Of a DNA stretch of 64,000 nt, positions 1 to 8,212 are shown piece by piece (positions within the stretch are counted from its first letter, which is position 1; each line of letters begins with the position of its first letter). The notes beneath the pieces are model-generated. The model was not told where the DNA came from, did no database searches, and saw only the letters and a list, made by a program, of their open reading frames with translations. The stretch spans positions 41,270-105,269 of the forward strand of contig CAYJIM010000002.1 of NCBI GenBank assembly GCA_964370215.1. The letters are read 5' to 3'. The position numbers were made by a program, and so were the translations under genes. The stretch is from Massiliimalia sp964370215 (GTDB lineage: Bacteria; Bacillota; Clostridia; Oscillospirales; Ruminococcaceae).

Positions 1-1
1 T

Positions 2-1342
2 CAAACTTGGAGAAGACTTGACAATGTGGCAAAAATCTTCCCTTCGACCAGTAGCGGTACTGATACCCGTGTATTTCGGTTTTCCTGTTATCTGTTGGAG
101 GATATTGACCCACAGATTTTGCAACAGGCGTTGGATGCCATCATGAAACACTTTCAGAGTTTTTCCGTGGTGTTGCGTAAGGGCTTATTTTGGTACTATT
201 TGGAACAACGCACCTTGCCGATCCGCGCGGTGCCGGAAACGGTGGCACCTTGTGCGGCAATTGACATTGACAGCAAACGCACACCGTTGTTTCGTGTCAG
301 CTACTATCGTGATCGCATCAATTTTGATGTTTATCACAGCTTGACCGATGGGACAGGAGCGGTGCAATTTTTGACAGCGTTGGTCTGTCAGTATCTCCTC
401 TTGAAACATTCAGAAGAATTGCAAGGGGTGTCCATGCCTTCCAATCTCATCTCGGCGATGGATGAGCAGGCAAAAGACAGCTTTCAAAAATACTATCAGA
501 AAAATAAAACGAAATACCAACAAAACAACCTATCTGCCTACCATTTTAAATCGTCAAAACGGCCGGAAGCGGACCTCAATATGATGGAAGGGGTCATGTC
601 GGCAAAACAGGTGCTGGCGGCGGCACATCGATATGGTACAACCATCACAGGTTACTTGACAGCATTGTTTATGCGTGCCTATTACAAAACGATGTATCTG
701 CGGGAACGCAAACATCCCGTTGTCATTTCTCTGCCTGTCAATCTGCGCAAGCATTTTCCGTCCACCACCAATGGCAATTTTTTTGGCATGGTCGACTTGA
801 GTTACGACTTTAGCAAAGACCCCAAAGATCTGGCCTCTGTAGCAAAAAAAGTAGATACTGACTTGCGCAAACTACTGCAAAAGGATGCATTGATGACCTT
901 GATGAATCATTTTGCGGCGATGGAACACAACATGGCCATTCGCATGGCACCTTTGCCCCTTAAAAATCTTGTCTTGCGGTTTTCTCGTTACCTTGCTGGA
1001 CGGCATACCACATCGGTCATTTCAAATGTGGGGCGCATTGTTGTACCGGAGCCGTTCGATCGCTACATTGCCCGTTACAGCTTTTTGGTGGCAACACTCA
1101 CAGAACAGATCTGTATCTGTTCTTTTGGCGATCAGCTCACGGTGGGGTTTTCCTCTGCCCAAGCAGACACCTCATTACAGCGATATTTCTTTGAAGGATT
1201 AAGTAAAGATGGTGTGGAAGTAACCATCCATGGCAGTGACTTGGAAGTCACTGCCGACGAAGAGCCATCTGAAAAATCCCGAAAAGCAAAGCGAAGAGTG
1301 GCGAAGAAGCAGGGGGAAGGAGTAACCGATGCAATATTGTGA
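2..1342 (+). CDS. Alcohol acetyltransferase-like / condensation-fold acyltransferase, 5' end cut by window
   Basis: The reading frame is open from base 2, so the true start lies upstream; residues before the first in-frame GTG (base 26) already look coding (QTWRRLDNVAKIFP, like the WYRLDNAAKIFP opening typical of clostridial members of this family). A HSLTDG sequence near residue 105 matches the HxxxDG active-site motif of the chloramphenicol-acetyltransferase/condensation/alcohol-acetyltransferase superfamily, where the histidine acts as base in acyl transfer. The C-terminus is Lys/Glu-rich. It overlaps the next gene by 14 bases, so the two are probably translated together. Substrate unknown; members are often annotated as alcohol acetyltransferase without biochemistry. 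Confidence 0.75.
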   Translation, partial: QTWRRLDNVAKIFPSTSSGTDTRVFRFSCYLLEDIDPQILQQALDAIMKHFQSFSVVLRKGLFWYYLEQRTLPIRAVPETVAPCAAIDIDSKRTPLFRVSYYRDRINFDVYHSLTDGTGAVQFLTALVCQYLLLKHSEELQGVSMPSNLISAMDEQAKDSFQKYYQKNKTKYQQNNLSAYHFKSSKRPEADLNMMEGVMSAKQVLAAAHRYGTTITGYLTALFMRAYYKTMYLRERKHPVVISLPVNLRKHFPSTTNGNFFGMVDLSYDFSKDPKDLASVAKKVDTDLRKLLQKDALMTLMNHFAAMEHNMAIRMAPLPLKNLVLRFSRYLAGRHTTSVISNVGRIVVPEPFDRYIARYSFLVATLTEQICICSFGDQLTVGFSSAQADTSLQRYFFEGLSKDGVEVTIHGSDLEVTADEEPSEKSRKAKRRVAKKQGEGVTDAIL

Positions 1343-1991
1343 TAGTTGTAACGTGCGTGTCAGTGGGAATAAAACGACCTGTCCGCTGTGCGGTGGCGTG
1401 CTGCATGGAAAAGCGACCCAACCGCCCTTTCCCGTTTTGAAAAAACCGCGTTTTAGTAAAATGTTTGTCACACAGGTGATCAGTGTCATTGCAGTGAGCA
1501 CCATTGCACTCTGCATTACAGCAAATCTGGTGTTCCCCTCCAACAACGCATGGTGGTTTTTCTCCATCATTGGGGTGGTTTGTGCATGGATCAGCACCGT
1601 TGCCGCCATTCGGAGCAATCGCTACAACCTTTTGCGCACACTGACCTTTGAACTGTTTTGGATCAGCTTATTGGCCATTGGTTGGGATTGGCTGACAGGC
1701 TGGCACAACTGGTCGCTTACCTATGTCTTGCCGTTTTTGTGTATGGCTATGCTTGTCGCCATGCTCATCCTATCTAGGGTCTTACAAATTCGCACCGAGG
1801 ACTATCTGGTTTATTGGGGATTGAATGCGCTGTACGGGTTGGTACCGCTGATCTTCATCCTCACAGGGATGGTGCAGGTGGTCATTCCATCCGCTTTGTG
1901 CTTTGTGTTCAGTTTTGTCATCGGGAGTATTATTTTGGTATTCCAAGGAAAAAATCTTTATCAATTGATTGCACGTCGTTTTCACTTATAA
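1329..1991 (+). CDS. DUF6320-type membrane protein with N-terminal zinc ribbon
   Basis: A 220-residue protein that starts inside the end of the acyltransferase gene. Two CxxC pairs (C4/C7 and C18/C21, reading YCDSC and CPLCGG) form a likely zinc ribbon, followed by about six hydrophobic segments from residue 48 onward. This arrangement matches DUF6320 proteins, which in my recollection of Clostridia sit next to acetyltransferase-like genes as here. The overlap suggests a membrane-bound partner of the upstream enzyme; the role itself is unknown. The ribosome binding site GGGGGAAGG lies about 6 bases before the ATG. Confidence 0.7.
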   Translation: MQYCDSCNVRVSGNKTTCPLCGGVLHGKATQPPFPVLKKPRFSKMFVTQVISVIAVSTIALCITANLVFPSNNAWWFFSIIGVVCAWISTVAAIRSNRYNLLRTLTFELFWISLLAIGWDWLTGWHNWSLTYVLPFLCMAMLVAMLILSRVLQIRTEDYLVYWGLNALYGLVPLIFILTGMVQVVIPSALCFVFSFVIGSIILVFQGKNLYQLIARRFHL

Positions 1992-2017
1992 AACGATGAG
2001 ACAGAAAAGAGGGGATT

Positions 2018-2695
2018 ATGCAAATTACCTATCTGCACCACAGCGGATTTTTGGTTGAAACATCCGACTGTTATCTGTTGTTTGATTATATCAAAGGGCG
2101 TTTGCCCACGTTCTGTCCGCAAAAACCGCTTTATATTTTTGTAAGCCACCAGCATGGAGACCATTATGCCGACTGTGTTTTGACGGTGGGAGAGGAAGGT
2201 CAAACGGTGGTGTATCTGCTGTCGGATGACATCGACAATGCCATTTCAACCGACCATACCGTAATTTGGTGTCATCCTCACCAAAGGTATACGATAGACG
2301 GTATCACCGTGGAGACCTTACAGTCCACCGATCTCGGGGTAGCGTTTTGGGTGACGACGACAGATGGCGTGATCTATCACGCAGGGGATCTCAACGATTG
2401 GCACTGGACAGGGGAAGACCCTGCATGGAACACACAGATGCACCGAGACTATCTTGCGCAAATGACCCTGTTGCAAGGGCGACAGTGTAAGGTCGCATTC
2501 TTGCCGCTGGACACAAGACTAGTGGATCACTGCACCGATGGGGTCGATGGATTTTTAGCGGCGGTTAAGACCGATTTGCTCGTGGGGATGCACTACTTTG
2601 GTGACCCCACAGCTGCCATCGCGCAGTGTTGTGACCGCTATCCGACACAGGCTCATTTTTTACCGACTGAGGAAGGCGAACAAATCACCATTTGA
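2018..2695 (+). CDS. MBL-fold metallo-hydrolase
   Basis: A 225-residue protein with the metallo-beta-lactamase signature SHQHGDH (H44, H46, D48, H49) and further metal-ligand candidates H121 and D124 in YHAGDL. It resembles the small stand-alone UlaG/YtnP-like group of soluble hydrolases, cytoplasmic because no signal sequence is present. Substrate cannot be told from sequence. An AGAGGGGA ribosome binding site precedes the ATG. It is 26 bases after the DUF6320 gene and 16 before the glyoxalase, so it probably belongs to the same transcript. Confidence 0.85.
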   Translation: MQITYLHHSGFLVETSDCYLLFDYIKGRLPTFCPQKPLYIFVSHQHGDHYADCVLTVGEEGQTVVYLLSDDIDNAISTDHTVIWCHPHQRYTIDGITVETLQSTDLGVAFWVTTTDGVIYHAGDLNDWHWTGEDPAWNTQMHRDYLAQMTLLQGRQCKVAFLPLDTRLVDHCTDGVDGFLAAVKTDLLVGMHYFGDPTAAIAQCCDRYPTQAHFLPTEEGEQITI

Positions 2696-2711
2696 AAGAG
2701 GAGAATTTTAA

Positions 2712-3086
2712 ATGAAATTTCAATTTATTCATTACAATTATAACGTTGCAGATCTGGCACGCTCTCTTGCGTTTTACAAAGAGGCATTGGGGCTTACTGA
2801 AATTCGTCGCAACGAAGCGGCAGACGGCAGTTTTATTCTGGTGTACTTAGGGGACGGGGCAACCGACTTTTGTTTGGAACTTACTTGGCTGCGTGACTGG
2901 CCGAAGGATCATTACAATTTAGGTGACAATGAAGTACATTTGGCGCTTCGTGTTGATGATTATGAGGCAGCATTTGCAAAGCACACTGAAATGGGTTGTA
3001 TCTGTTACCACAACGAAGGAATGGGACTTTACTTTGTCAGTGATCCGGATGGATACTGGATTGAGATTGTACCGACACGAAAATAG
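2712..3086 (+). CDS. gloA: Lactoylglutathione lyase-like VOC protein (GloA type)
   Basis: A 124-residue VOC-fold protein. The four positions that bind metal in glyoxalase I are all present and spaced as in the E. coli enzyme: H7, E56, H76 and E118. Length fits one complete beta-alpha-beta-beta-beta pair. Glyoxalase I converts the hemithioacetal of methylglyoxal to a lactoyl thioester; in Firmicutes without glutathione another thiol may be used, which is inference. It is last in its operon, before a hairpin terminator. Confidence 0.8.
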   Translation: MKFQFIHYNYNVADLARSLAFYKEALGLTEIRRNEAADGSFILVYLGDGATDFCLELTWLRDWPKDHYNLGDNEVHLALRVDDYEAAFAKHTEMGCICYHNEGMGLYFVSDPDGYWIEIVPTRK

Positions 3087-3117
3087 TTTGCTATTAGACC
3101 ATCGAAAAACCCGCAAT

Positions 3118-3160
3118 CGCAAAAATGGTGAGCAACACGGCTCACCATTTTTATTTTCTG
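3118..3160 (+). terminator. Intrinsic terminator after gloA
   Basis: A 13-bp perfect stem (AAAAATGGTGAGC with its complement) around a short loop AACACG, followed by a T-rich tail TTTTTATTTT. It lies about 32 bases after the gloA stop codon. Confidence 0.85.
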
Positions 3161-3228
3161 TATCACTGCGACTTGCAGATTTTTGGATGCTCTGGCAGAA
3201 TGTCGAAATAGAAAAGGACTTTCTTGGC

Positions 3229-3285
3229 ACCAAACATCGTAACGAGGGTAGGCGAAATGCGCCTACCCTCGTTACGATGTTTGGT
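3229..3285. repeat. 26-bp perfect inverted repeat between convergent genes
   Basis: Left arm 3229-3254 and right arm 3260-3285 are exact reverse complements around a 5-base spacer AAATG. There is no T-tract on either side, unlike the other terminators here. It sits 16 bases before the end of the convergent YczE-type gene, so it could act as a two-way terminator or transcript-end stabiliser, or be a dispersed palindromic repeat. Confidence 0.8.
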
Positions 3286-3300
3286 TGTTATGATATGGTG

Positions 3301-3960
3301 TTAAGAAGATTCTTGAACACCCAAGAATAATCGCAGATACTGTCCGAAAAATTTTTGTAATAGGCGCAAGCAAAGACCGACACAAACGGCGGCGATGACC
3401 GTACCTTCCCGTACTCCTTGCAAATGTCCCACCCACAGTAGGGAAATCACCACACCGAGCAACACAATGGCACAGTCGAAGATGATTTTAGAAGTGGACA
3501 TGCTGTACCCAAATCGAAAGCTGATGGCTTGCACCATCCCTTCGTTTGGGAGGGAAAGGATGTCCGTTGGGACATACAAAAAAATGCCGAGTGCGATGCC
3601 GAAAATACCACCGGCAAGGGTCAAAAGCTGCATGTGATATCCTTCGGGAACGATGGGGTCGGTCATGTAGGCGGCAAAACTGACAAAAAAACCAAAGATC
3701 AGTGAACTGAATACCTGAAACAAGTTTTTCTTTTCAAACGAGCGACCATACAACAAAATCTGGATGAATAAGAACACCATAAACACCAGAAAAGTCCACA
3801 ATCCCATATCATCTTCGACCGCTTGGCTGATGACGCTTGGCAGGGTGCTGGCGGGCGCTCCTCCCAAGCGGGAGGCACGACAAAGGTTGATGCCGCTAGC
3901 CATGGTGAATAGTCCCAGTATGTAGACGAGCACCCGCCTTGTAAAATAAATGTACTGCAT
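3301..3960 (-). CDS. YczE/YyaS/YitT-family membrane protein (DUF6198-like)
   Basis: A 219-residue protein with about five hydrophobic segments and the conserved opening of the YczE/YitT group (MASGINLCRASRLG near residue 20). These are integral membrane proteins of unknown function. The start is set at the ATG at 3960, one codon inside the longest frame, because GGAGG lies 6 bases before it. It follows aroK on the same strand with about 48 bases between; co-transcription is possible. Confidence 0.8.
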   Translation of the reverse strand: MQYIYFTRRVLVYILGLFTMASGINLCRASRLGGAPASTLPSVISQAVEDDMGLWTFLVFMVFLFIQILLYGRSFEKKNLFQVFSSLIFGFFVSFAAYMTDPIVPEGYHMQLLTLAGGIFGIALGIFLYVPTDILSLPNEGMVQAISFRFGYSMSTSKIIFDCAIVLLGVVISLLWVGHLQGVREGTVIAAVCVGLCLRLLQKFFGQYLRLFLGVQESS

Positions 3961-4008
3961 CACATTCCTCCAACCGCTAGCGAGCGTTGTTCATTTCCTG
4001 GGGAATAA

Positions 4009-4563
4009 TTATGATCTGGGTACTTTAACATTTGATTGTAAGCGTGTGGGGTACAGGCGTTTGATGATTTGTGCACAGATCGCGGAAACAGGTTTGCCAT
4101 CTGTTTTGATGACAATGTTAGCAACCGCTTTATAATGCGGTTGGCGCTCCTCCATCAATTCTTTGATGGCAGGCACATTCATGCGGTTTTGTAACAGTGG
4201 ACGGTGATTGCGGTGCGAAACCCTTCGTAGGATGGTATAGGGTGAAGCGGTCAGCAAAATGACTTTTCCCTTTTTGAGTAAGGGGAGATTTTGAGGCTGC
4301 ATCGCCACCCCACCACCGCAGGAAATGATCATCCCTGTTTTTTCAGACAATTCCTCTAAAATTTGTGTTTCCAAAGCACGAAATGCCGGCTCTCCCTGTG
4401 TTTCAAAGATTTCGGTGATTGGCATACCGGCACGGTCGACAATCAAACGATCCAGATCAACCCAGTCAACCTGAAGTTTTTTACTGAGTGCGCGGGCAAT
4501 GGTCGTTTTTCCAGTTCCCATAAAGCCAATCAACAGCACATTATAAGGTAGCGGCGGATACAT
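4009..4563 (-). CDS. aroK: Shikimate kinase
   Basis: A 184-residue kinase that phosphorylates shikimate in chorismate synthesis. Visible features: Walker A GFMGTGKT (13-20), the DLD shikimate-binding pair (D36, D38), GEPAFRALE (57-65), the SCGGG loop (81-85) and RPLL (121-124) in the lid region. The ATG at 4563 is preferred over an upstream in-frame TTG because AAAGGAG is 9 bases before the ATG but touches the TTG. No other aromatic-pathway gene is nearby, so it stands alone here, downstream of the tRNA synthetase on the same strand. Confidence 0.93.
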   Translation of the reverse strand: MYPPLPYNVLLIGFMGTGKTTIARALSKKLQVDWVDLDRLIVDRAGMPITEIFETQGEPAFRALETQILEELSEKTGMIISCGGGVAMQPQNLPLLKKGKVILLTASPYTILRRVSHRNHRPLLQNRMNVPAIKELMEERQPHYKAVANIVIKTDGKPVSAICAQIIKRLYPTRLQSNVKVPRS

Positions 4564-4605
4564 GGTGGACAACTCCTTTATGTAAAAATGCCGATTGGGA
4601 AGAGG

Positions 4606-6591
4606 TTACTCTTCCACAAATTGGCTTTGGTGTTTGGCAAAAAAGTCTACACGAGGTTCTAAGAATTTCAGTTGGTGCCCCTCGCCGCAAAAATACGACA
4701 ACGGCTCAAAAATGTGTTCCCAATTCCAAAGTTCATCCGATACCCCAAGGTATTCTTGCACCATTGCACAACCGCTTGGTGCGATCGCGTGCAGCAGGGT
4801 GGTCGCTGTACGCACCCCATGGAAACAATCCAACAGGATTTGATGACGCAATACTTGGTCATCTTCTTTTTCAGCTTGTTTCATGTGGTTGACCCAGTGC
4901 TTGTTCATAAAGCGAATATAGTCGTCCAATACATAGGTGAGGCGGTGGAAATCGTGATTGTACATGTGACGCTCAAATTCCAGTACTTGCTTTTCGGTTT
5001 CTGCAAGTACCGATTCAGTGATGTTGCCGGTCGGCAGCTTTCCGTCAAAATAGCTTTGTGCGGTGTAGAAACAGGAACGCACCAGACGATTGAACACATT
5101 CGTCAGCAGATTCCCTTCCTTTAAGGCAGGGTCTTTTCCTTGACGCTCTTCTTCCGGTTGGAAGGCGAGTGGTTGGAAACTTGCATTTTTGGTGGAAAGA
5201 CCGAGACTCAAGAAATGGATGCGCAATTGCTCTGCGGTGTAATGATCCAGTAGCTCTGCTGCCATCGGTGGTTTGACTGCACCGGAAGACGACGCTTTTT
5301 TATCCATAAACAGGATGTGCTTGTTGGCAACCAAATGCGGCAAATTGACACCTTTGGCCTTGTCGGCATCTTCGGCTTTGTCCGCATAGTAGGAAAGGAA
5401 CATCCCCATTTCAGCAATGCCGTAAAAATAGATGTTGTCCTCACCGATGAACTGATAGACCTTGCTATCCGCATCTTTCCAGTAGCGTTCCCATTCGTTG
5501 TCGTCAGCCCCACGCGCTTTCAAAAGCGCTCTGGAGAAGGAAATCGGCGCCCACAGCGATTCCGGCCAGACCCAGAAAGTCAAATCTTCCTGTCCTTCTA
5601 CAACAGGGACAGGGACACCCCATTCACAGTTGCCGGAAAGACGGAATGGCACCAATGTTTTACCGGTGCGGAAGCGCATGCCTTGTTCGGTGAAGTAGGC
5701 ACGTGCCTTGTCACGATCAGCCAGGGAAGAGAAGACAAAACTGTAGGACGGCTTTTTCTCTTCGTTGATCAACTCGTGTGTCGGCAGTGCTTGTTGCACC
5801 ATTTCCAAATCCTCGATCTGGTTTTTTTGCACATAGATGATCGGTTGTTTTAAAAATTCGTCGATGGCGCGTAAAATGTATTTGCGCAGGTTGGTGTTTT
5901 GCTTCCAATCCGCCATGATCTCTTCCATGACAGGGAGATACTCGTCTAATTTGAAGTACCAGTTGGTCACTTCACGCAACTCAGGCGTCTTGCCCGACAG
6001 GGTGGAAACGGGATTCAACAGCTCACTTGGGGCATATTGGTGTCCCAACGCACATTCATCCGCATACCCGTGTTCTGAGGTACACCCCTCGAACGGGCAT
6101 TTGCCGACGACTTGTCTACCATTTAAAAAGACACCGATTTCAGGGTCGAAAAATTGTGGGGTAGAATCCTTCACAAGACTGCCGTGGTCATATAATTTTT
6201 GGAACAATTCTGCCGATACTTCCTTGTGCATGGCAGCGGCATCGCCCAAAGCAGAGGCGGCAAACAGATCTAGCGAAATCAAAAATTCTTTCAATGTTTT
6301 GGCTTGGTGGAGATGATTCTCCTCGACATAATCTTCTATGCTACCGGTAAATCCTTGTTCTACTTGTTTGCGGTATCCTTCCAATGCAGGGGAGCCGTAG
6401 CAGTCGGTACCGGAGACAAAAAGGACATTGTCTTTACCAATGCGGTCACGCATAAATCTGGCAAAGGTGTCGGCGTGGACAAACATCCCACCGACATGGC
6501 CAAAGTGGAGTTGTTTGTTGCCGTAAGGCATACCTGCGGTAATGACCGCCTTTTTGGGGAATGTGGGGCGTGGACGTTTGAATTGACTCAT
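4606..6591 (-). CDS. Methionyl-tRNA synthetase-like class I tRNA ligase
   Basis: A 661-residue class I aminoacyl-tRNA synthetase closest to MetRS: PYGNKQLHFGH (22-32) carries the HIGH motif as HFGH; SGTDCYGSP (60-68) is MetRS-like; CPFEGC (165-170), C180 and H184 could make the zinc knuckle; WVWPESLWAP follows. The KMSKS loop reads KASSS (432-436), a clear departure. Residues about 250-320 look like an insertion in the catalytic domain. A C-terminal helical anticodon-binding-like region is present, but no C-terminal EMAP/Trbp111 domain. The start at 6591 is chosen for the AGGAAGGA ribosome binding site; a start 20 codons upstream lacks one. Whether this is the housekeeping MetRS or a paralogue cannot be decided from this window. 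Confidence 0.8.
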   Translation of the reverse strand: MSQFKRPRPTFPKKAVITAGMPYGNKQLHFGHVGGMFVHADTFARFMRDRIGKDNVLFVSGTDCYGSPALEGYRKQVEQGFTGSIEDYVEENHLHQAKTLKEFLISLDLFAASALGDAAAMHKEVSAELFQKLYDHGSLVKDSTPQFFDPEIGVFLNGRQVVGKCPFEGCTSEHGYADECALGHQYAPSELLNPVSTLSGKTPELREVTNWYFKLDEYLPVMEEIMADWKQNTNLRKYILRAIDEFLKQPIIYVQKNQIEDLEMVQQALPTHELINEEKKPSYSFVFSSLADRDKARAYFTEQGMRFRTGKTLVPFRLSGNCEWGVPVPVVEGQEDLTFWVWPESLWAPISFSRALLKARGADDNEWERYWKDADSKVYQFIGEDNIYFYGIAEMGMFLSYYADKAEDADKAKGVNLPHLVANKHILFMDKKASSSGAVKPPMAAELLDHYTAEQLRIHFLSLGLSTKNASFQPLAFQPEEERQGKDPALKEGNLLTNVFNRLVRSCFYTAQSYFDGKLPTGNITESVLAETEKQVLEFERHMYNHDFHRLTYVLDDYIRFMNKHWVNHMKQAEKEDDQVLRHQILLDCFHGVRTATTLLHAIAPSGCAMVQEYLGVSDELWNWEHIFEPLSYFCGEGHQLKFLEPRVDFFAKHQSQFVEE

Positions 6592-6664
6592 ACGATAAAA
6601 ATCCTTCCTAACTGTAATGACAGAGATCACTTGAAACCCATAAGAGGGCATTTTTTAATACCTT

Positions 6665-6693
6665 ATTGTAACAAATATTTCGACTTTTGTAAA
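6665..6693 (-). promoter_or_regulatory. Candidate promoter of the MetRS-like gene
   Basis: On the minus strand, TTTACA (6688-6693) and TACAAT (6665-6670) are separated by exactly 17 bases, about 75 bases upstream of the ATG. Both hexamers match the sigma-A consensus at five of six positions. Confidence 0.6.
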
Positions 6694-6853
6694 CAGTCTA
6701 CGCATATTTATTGTCAATTACACACACCTTTTGTATATTCACCGGCAAAGCGGCCGACCATGTGGTAACCCCGGATTGTAACACTTTGCACGAATTGGGA
6801 AAAGTTACTTTCTATAATTCACAATATCTTAACAAACAGAACCCCTTCATGTG

Positions 6854-6866
6854 TTACAATTTGTAA
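6854..6866. promoter_or_regulatory. Operator-like inverted repeat TTACAA-T-TTGTAA
   Basis: A 13-base perfect inverted repeat in the 478-base divergent region between the MetRS-like gene and the PucR-type regulator. The related string TTGTAAC also occurs at 6666-6672, overlapping the MetRS-like gene promoter, and at 6776-6782. The set looks like binding sites for one regulator; which is unknown. Confidence 0.4.
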
Positions 6867-6975
6867 TATACAAAGTCAATTTGTAGTGAGTTTGCGCGTG
6901 AAAAAACTGTTTGGTGACGATAAAGATACAAGAAAAACACAGTATGCGCAAAATCGGATTTTATTCCGGAATGTA

Positions 6976-7004
6976 TTGCAAAATGTTGAGATTTTGGTTA
7001 AAAT
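6976..7004 (+). promoter_or_regulatory. Candidate promoter of the PucR-type regulator
   Basis: TTGCAA (6976-6981) and TAAAAT (6999-7004) with a 17-base spacer, ending 65 bases before the start codon. The rest of the divergent region (6592-7069) holds only the sites listed here and no convincing small gene. Confidence 0.55.
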
Positions 7005-7069
7005 AGAGATAGAAGTACCATTACCATACATCTGATTTCAAAATTTCAATAAGAAATGGGGACCTATTT

Positions 7070-8155
7070 ATGTCAAACAGATTATTTCAAAGCGTTATGC
7101 ACCAGATGAAAGATACCATCAATCGTGTCATCGGGGTGGTAGATGAAACCGCAACCATCATCTCCTGTAGTGAGTTGTCTAAAATTGGGATGACCAATGA
7201 GTTTATCGCATTGGATCTTTCGGATTCTCAAGACACTTTTATTCGTGATGGTTATACCTACAAATCATTTGGCGCACACGTCAAACCGGACTACGCCGTA
7301 TTTGTAGAAGGGGTAGACGAAGTTGCAGCAAAATATGCCCAACTGCTTGCAATCACACTGTCCGCCATCAAGCAATACTATGATGAAAAATACGACCGCA
7401 ACAATTTTGTCAAAAACGTCGTACTGGACAACATTCTGCCGGGCGATATTTACATCAAGGCAAGAGAGCTGCATTTCAACAGCGATGTCAACCGTGTAGC
7501 ACTGCTCATTCGGGTCGTATCGGTCAACGATGTCTCCGCTTATGATGTGGTACAAAACCTCTTCCCAGACAAACAAAAGGACTTTGTCTTCAACATCAGT
7601 GAAAACGACATTGTGTTGATCAAAGAAATCAAAGCCTCCGTCGACAGCAAAGATTTGGAAAAATTGGCAGGTTCGATTGTGGATACCCTCAGTAGTGAAT
7701 TCTATACCCGTGCCATTGTCGGGATTGGGACAAGCGTACAGGGGATCAAAGATTTGGCAAAATCCTTCAAAGAAGCACAAGTGGCGTTGGAAGTCGGTAA
7801 AGTATTTGACAATGAAGAAAACATTGTTTCTTACGACAATCTGGGGATTGCACGTTTGATCTATCAATTGCCGACTACCCTTTGTGAAACCTTCTTGAAA
7901 GAGGTGTTCAAACAAGGGTCGATTGATTCTCTCGATCACGAAACGCTCTTCACCATTCGCCGTTTCTTTGAAAACAACTTGAACGTTTCTGAAACTTCGA
8001 GAAAATTGTTTGTTCATAGAAACACCTTGGTGTATCGTTTGGAAAAAATCAAAAAATTAACAGGGCTTGACTTGCGTGAGTTTGACCATGCAATTGTATT
8101 CAAAATTGCGTTGATGGTCAAAAAATACCTCAGCTCGAACCCGACAAAACTATAA
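7070..8155 (+). CDS. PucR/CdaR-type transcriptional regulator
   Basis: A 361-residue protein whose last 60 or so residues are the PucR C-terminal helix-turn-helix (LNVSETSRKLFVHRNTLVYR, then LEKIKKLTG). The middle part (about 110-290) resembles the GGDEF-like sensory region common in CdaR-type regulators; no membrane segment is seen. It stands 57 bases upstream of ftsE on the same strand, so it may be co-transcribed with or regulate the ftsEX cluster. The start follows a GGGGACC sequence, a modest ribosome binding site. Confidence 0.85.
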   Translation: MSNRLFQSVMHQMKDTINRVIGVVDETATIISCSELSKIGMTNEFIALDLSDSQDTFIRDGYTYKSFGAHVKPDYAVFVEGVDEVAAKYAQLLAITLSAIKQYYDEKYDRNNFVKNVVLDNILPGDIYIKARELHFNSDVNRVALLIRVVSVNDVSAYDVVQNLFPDKQKDFVFNISENDIVLIKEIKASVDSKDLEKLAGSIVDTLSSEFYTRAIVGIGTSVQGIKDLAKSFKEAQVALEVGKVFDNEENIVSYDNLGIARLIYQLPTTLCETFLKEVFKQGSIDSLDHETLFTIRRFFENNLNVSETSRKLFVHRNTLVYRLEKIKKLTGLDLREFDHAIVFKIALMVKKYLSSNPTKL

Positions 8156-8212
8156 GTGTAACACTGCTTTGTTTGTGCAGTAAAGCACTTTGGCTAAAGG
8201 AGAACTTTTTTT

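Noticed and set aside
6592..6651. Longer start for the MetRS-like protein
   Set aside because: The extra 20 codons are rich in unusual residues and lack a ribosome binding site, whereas AGGAAGGA fits the start at 6591.
6898..7038. A 45-codon frame from GTG before the PucR-type gene
   Set aside because: No ribosome binding site; it runs through the likely promoter and its sequence looks like translated A+T-rich noncoding DNA.
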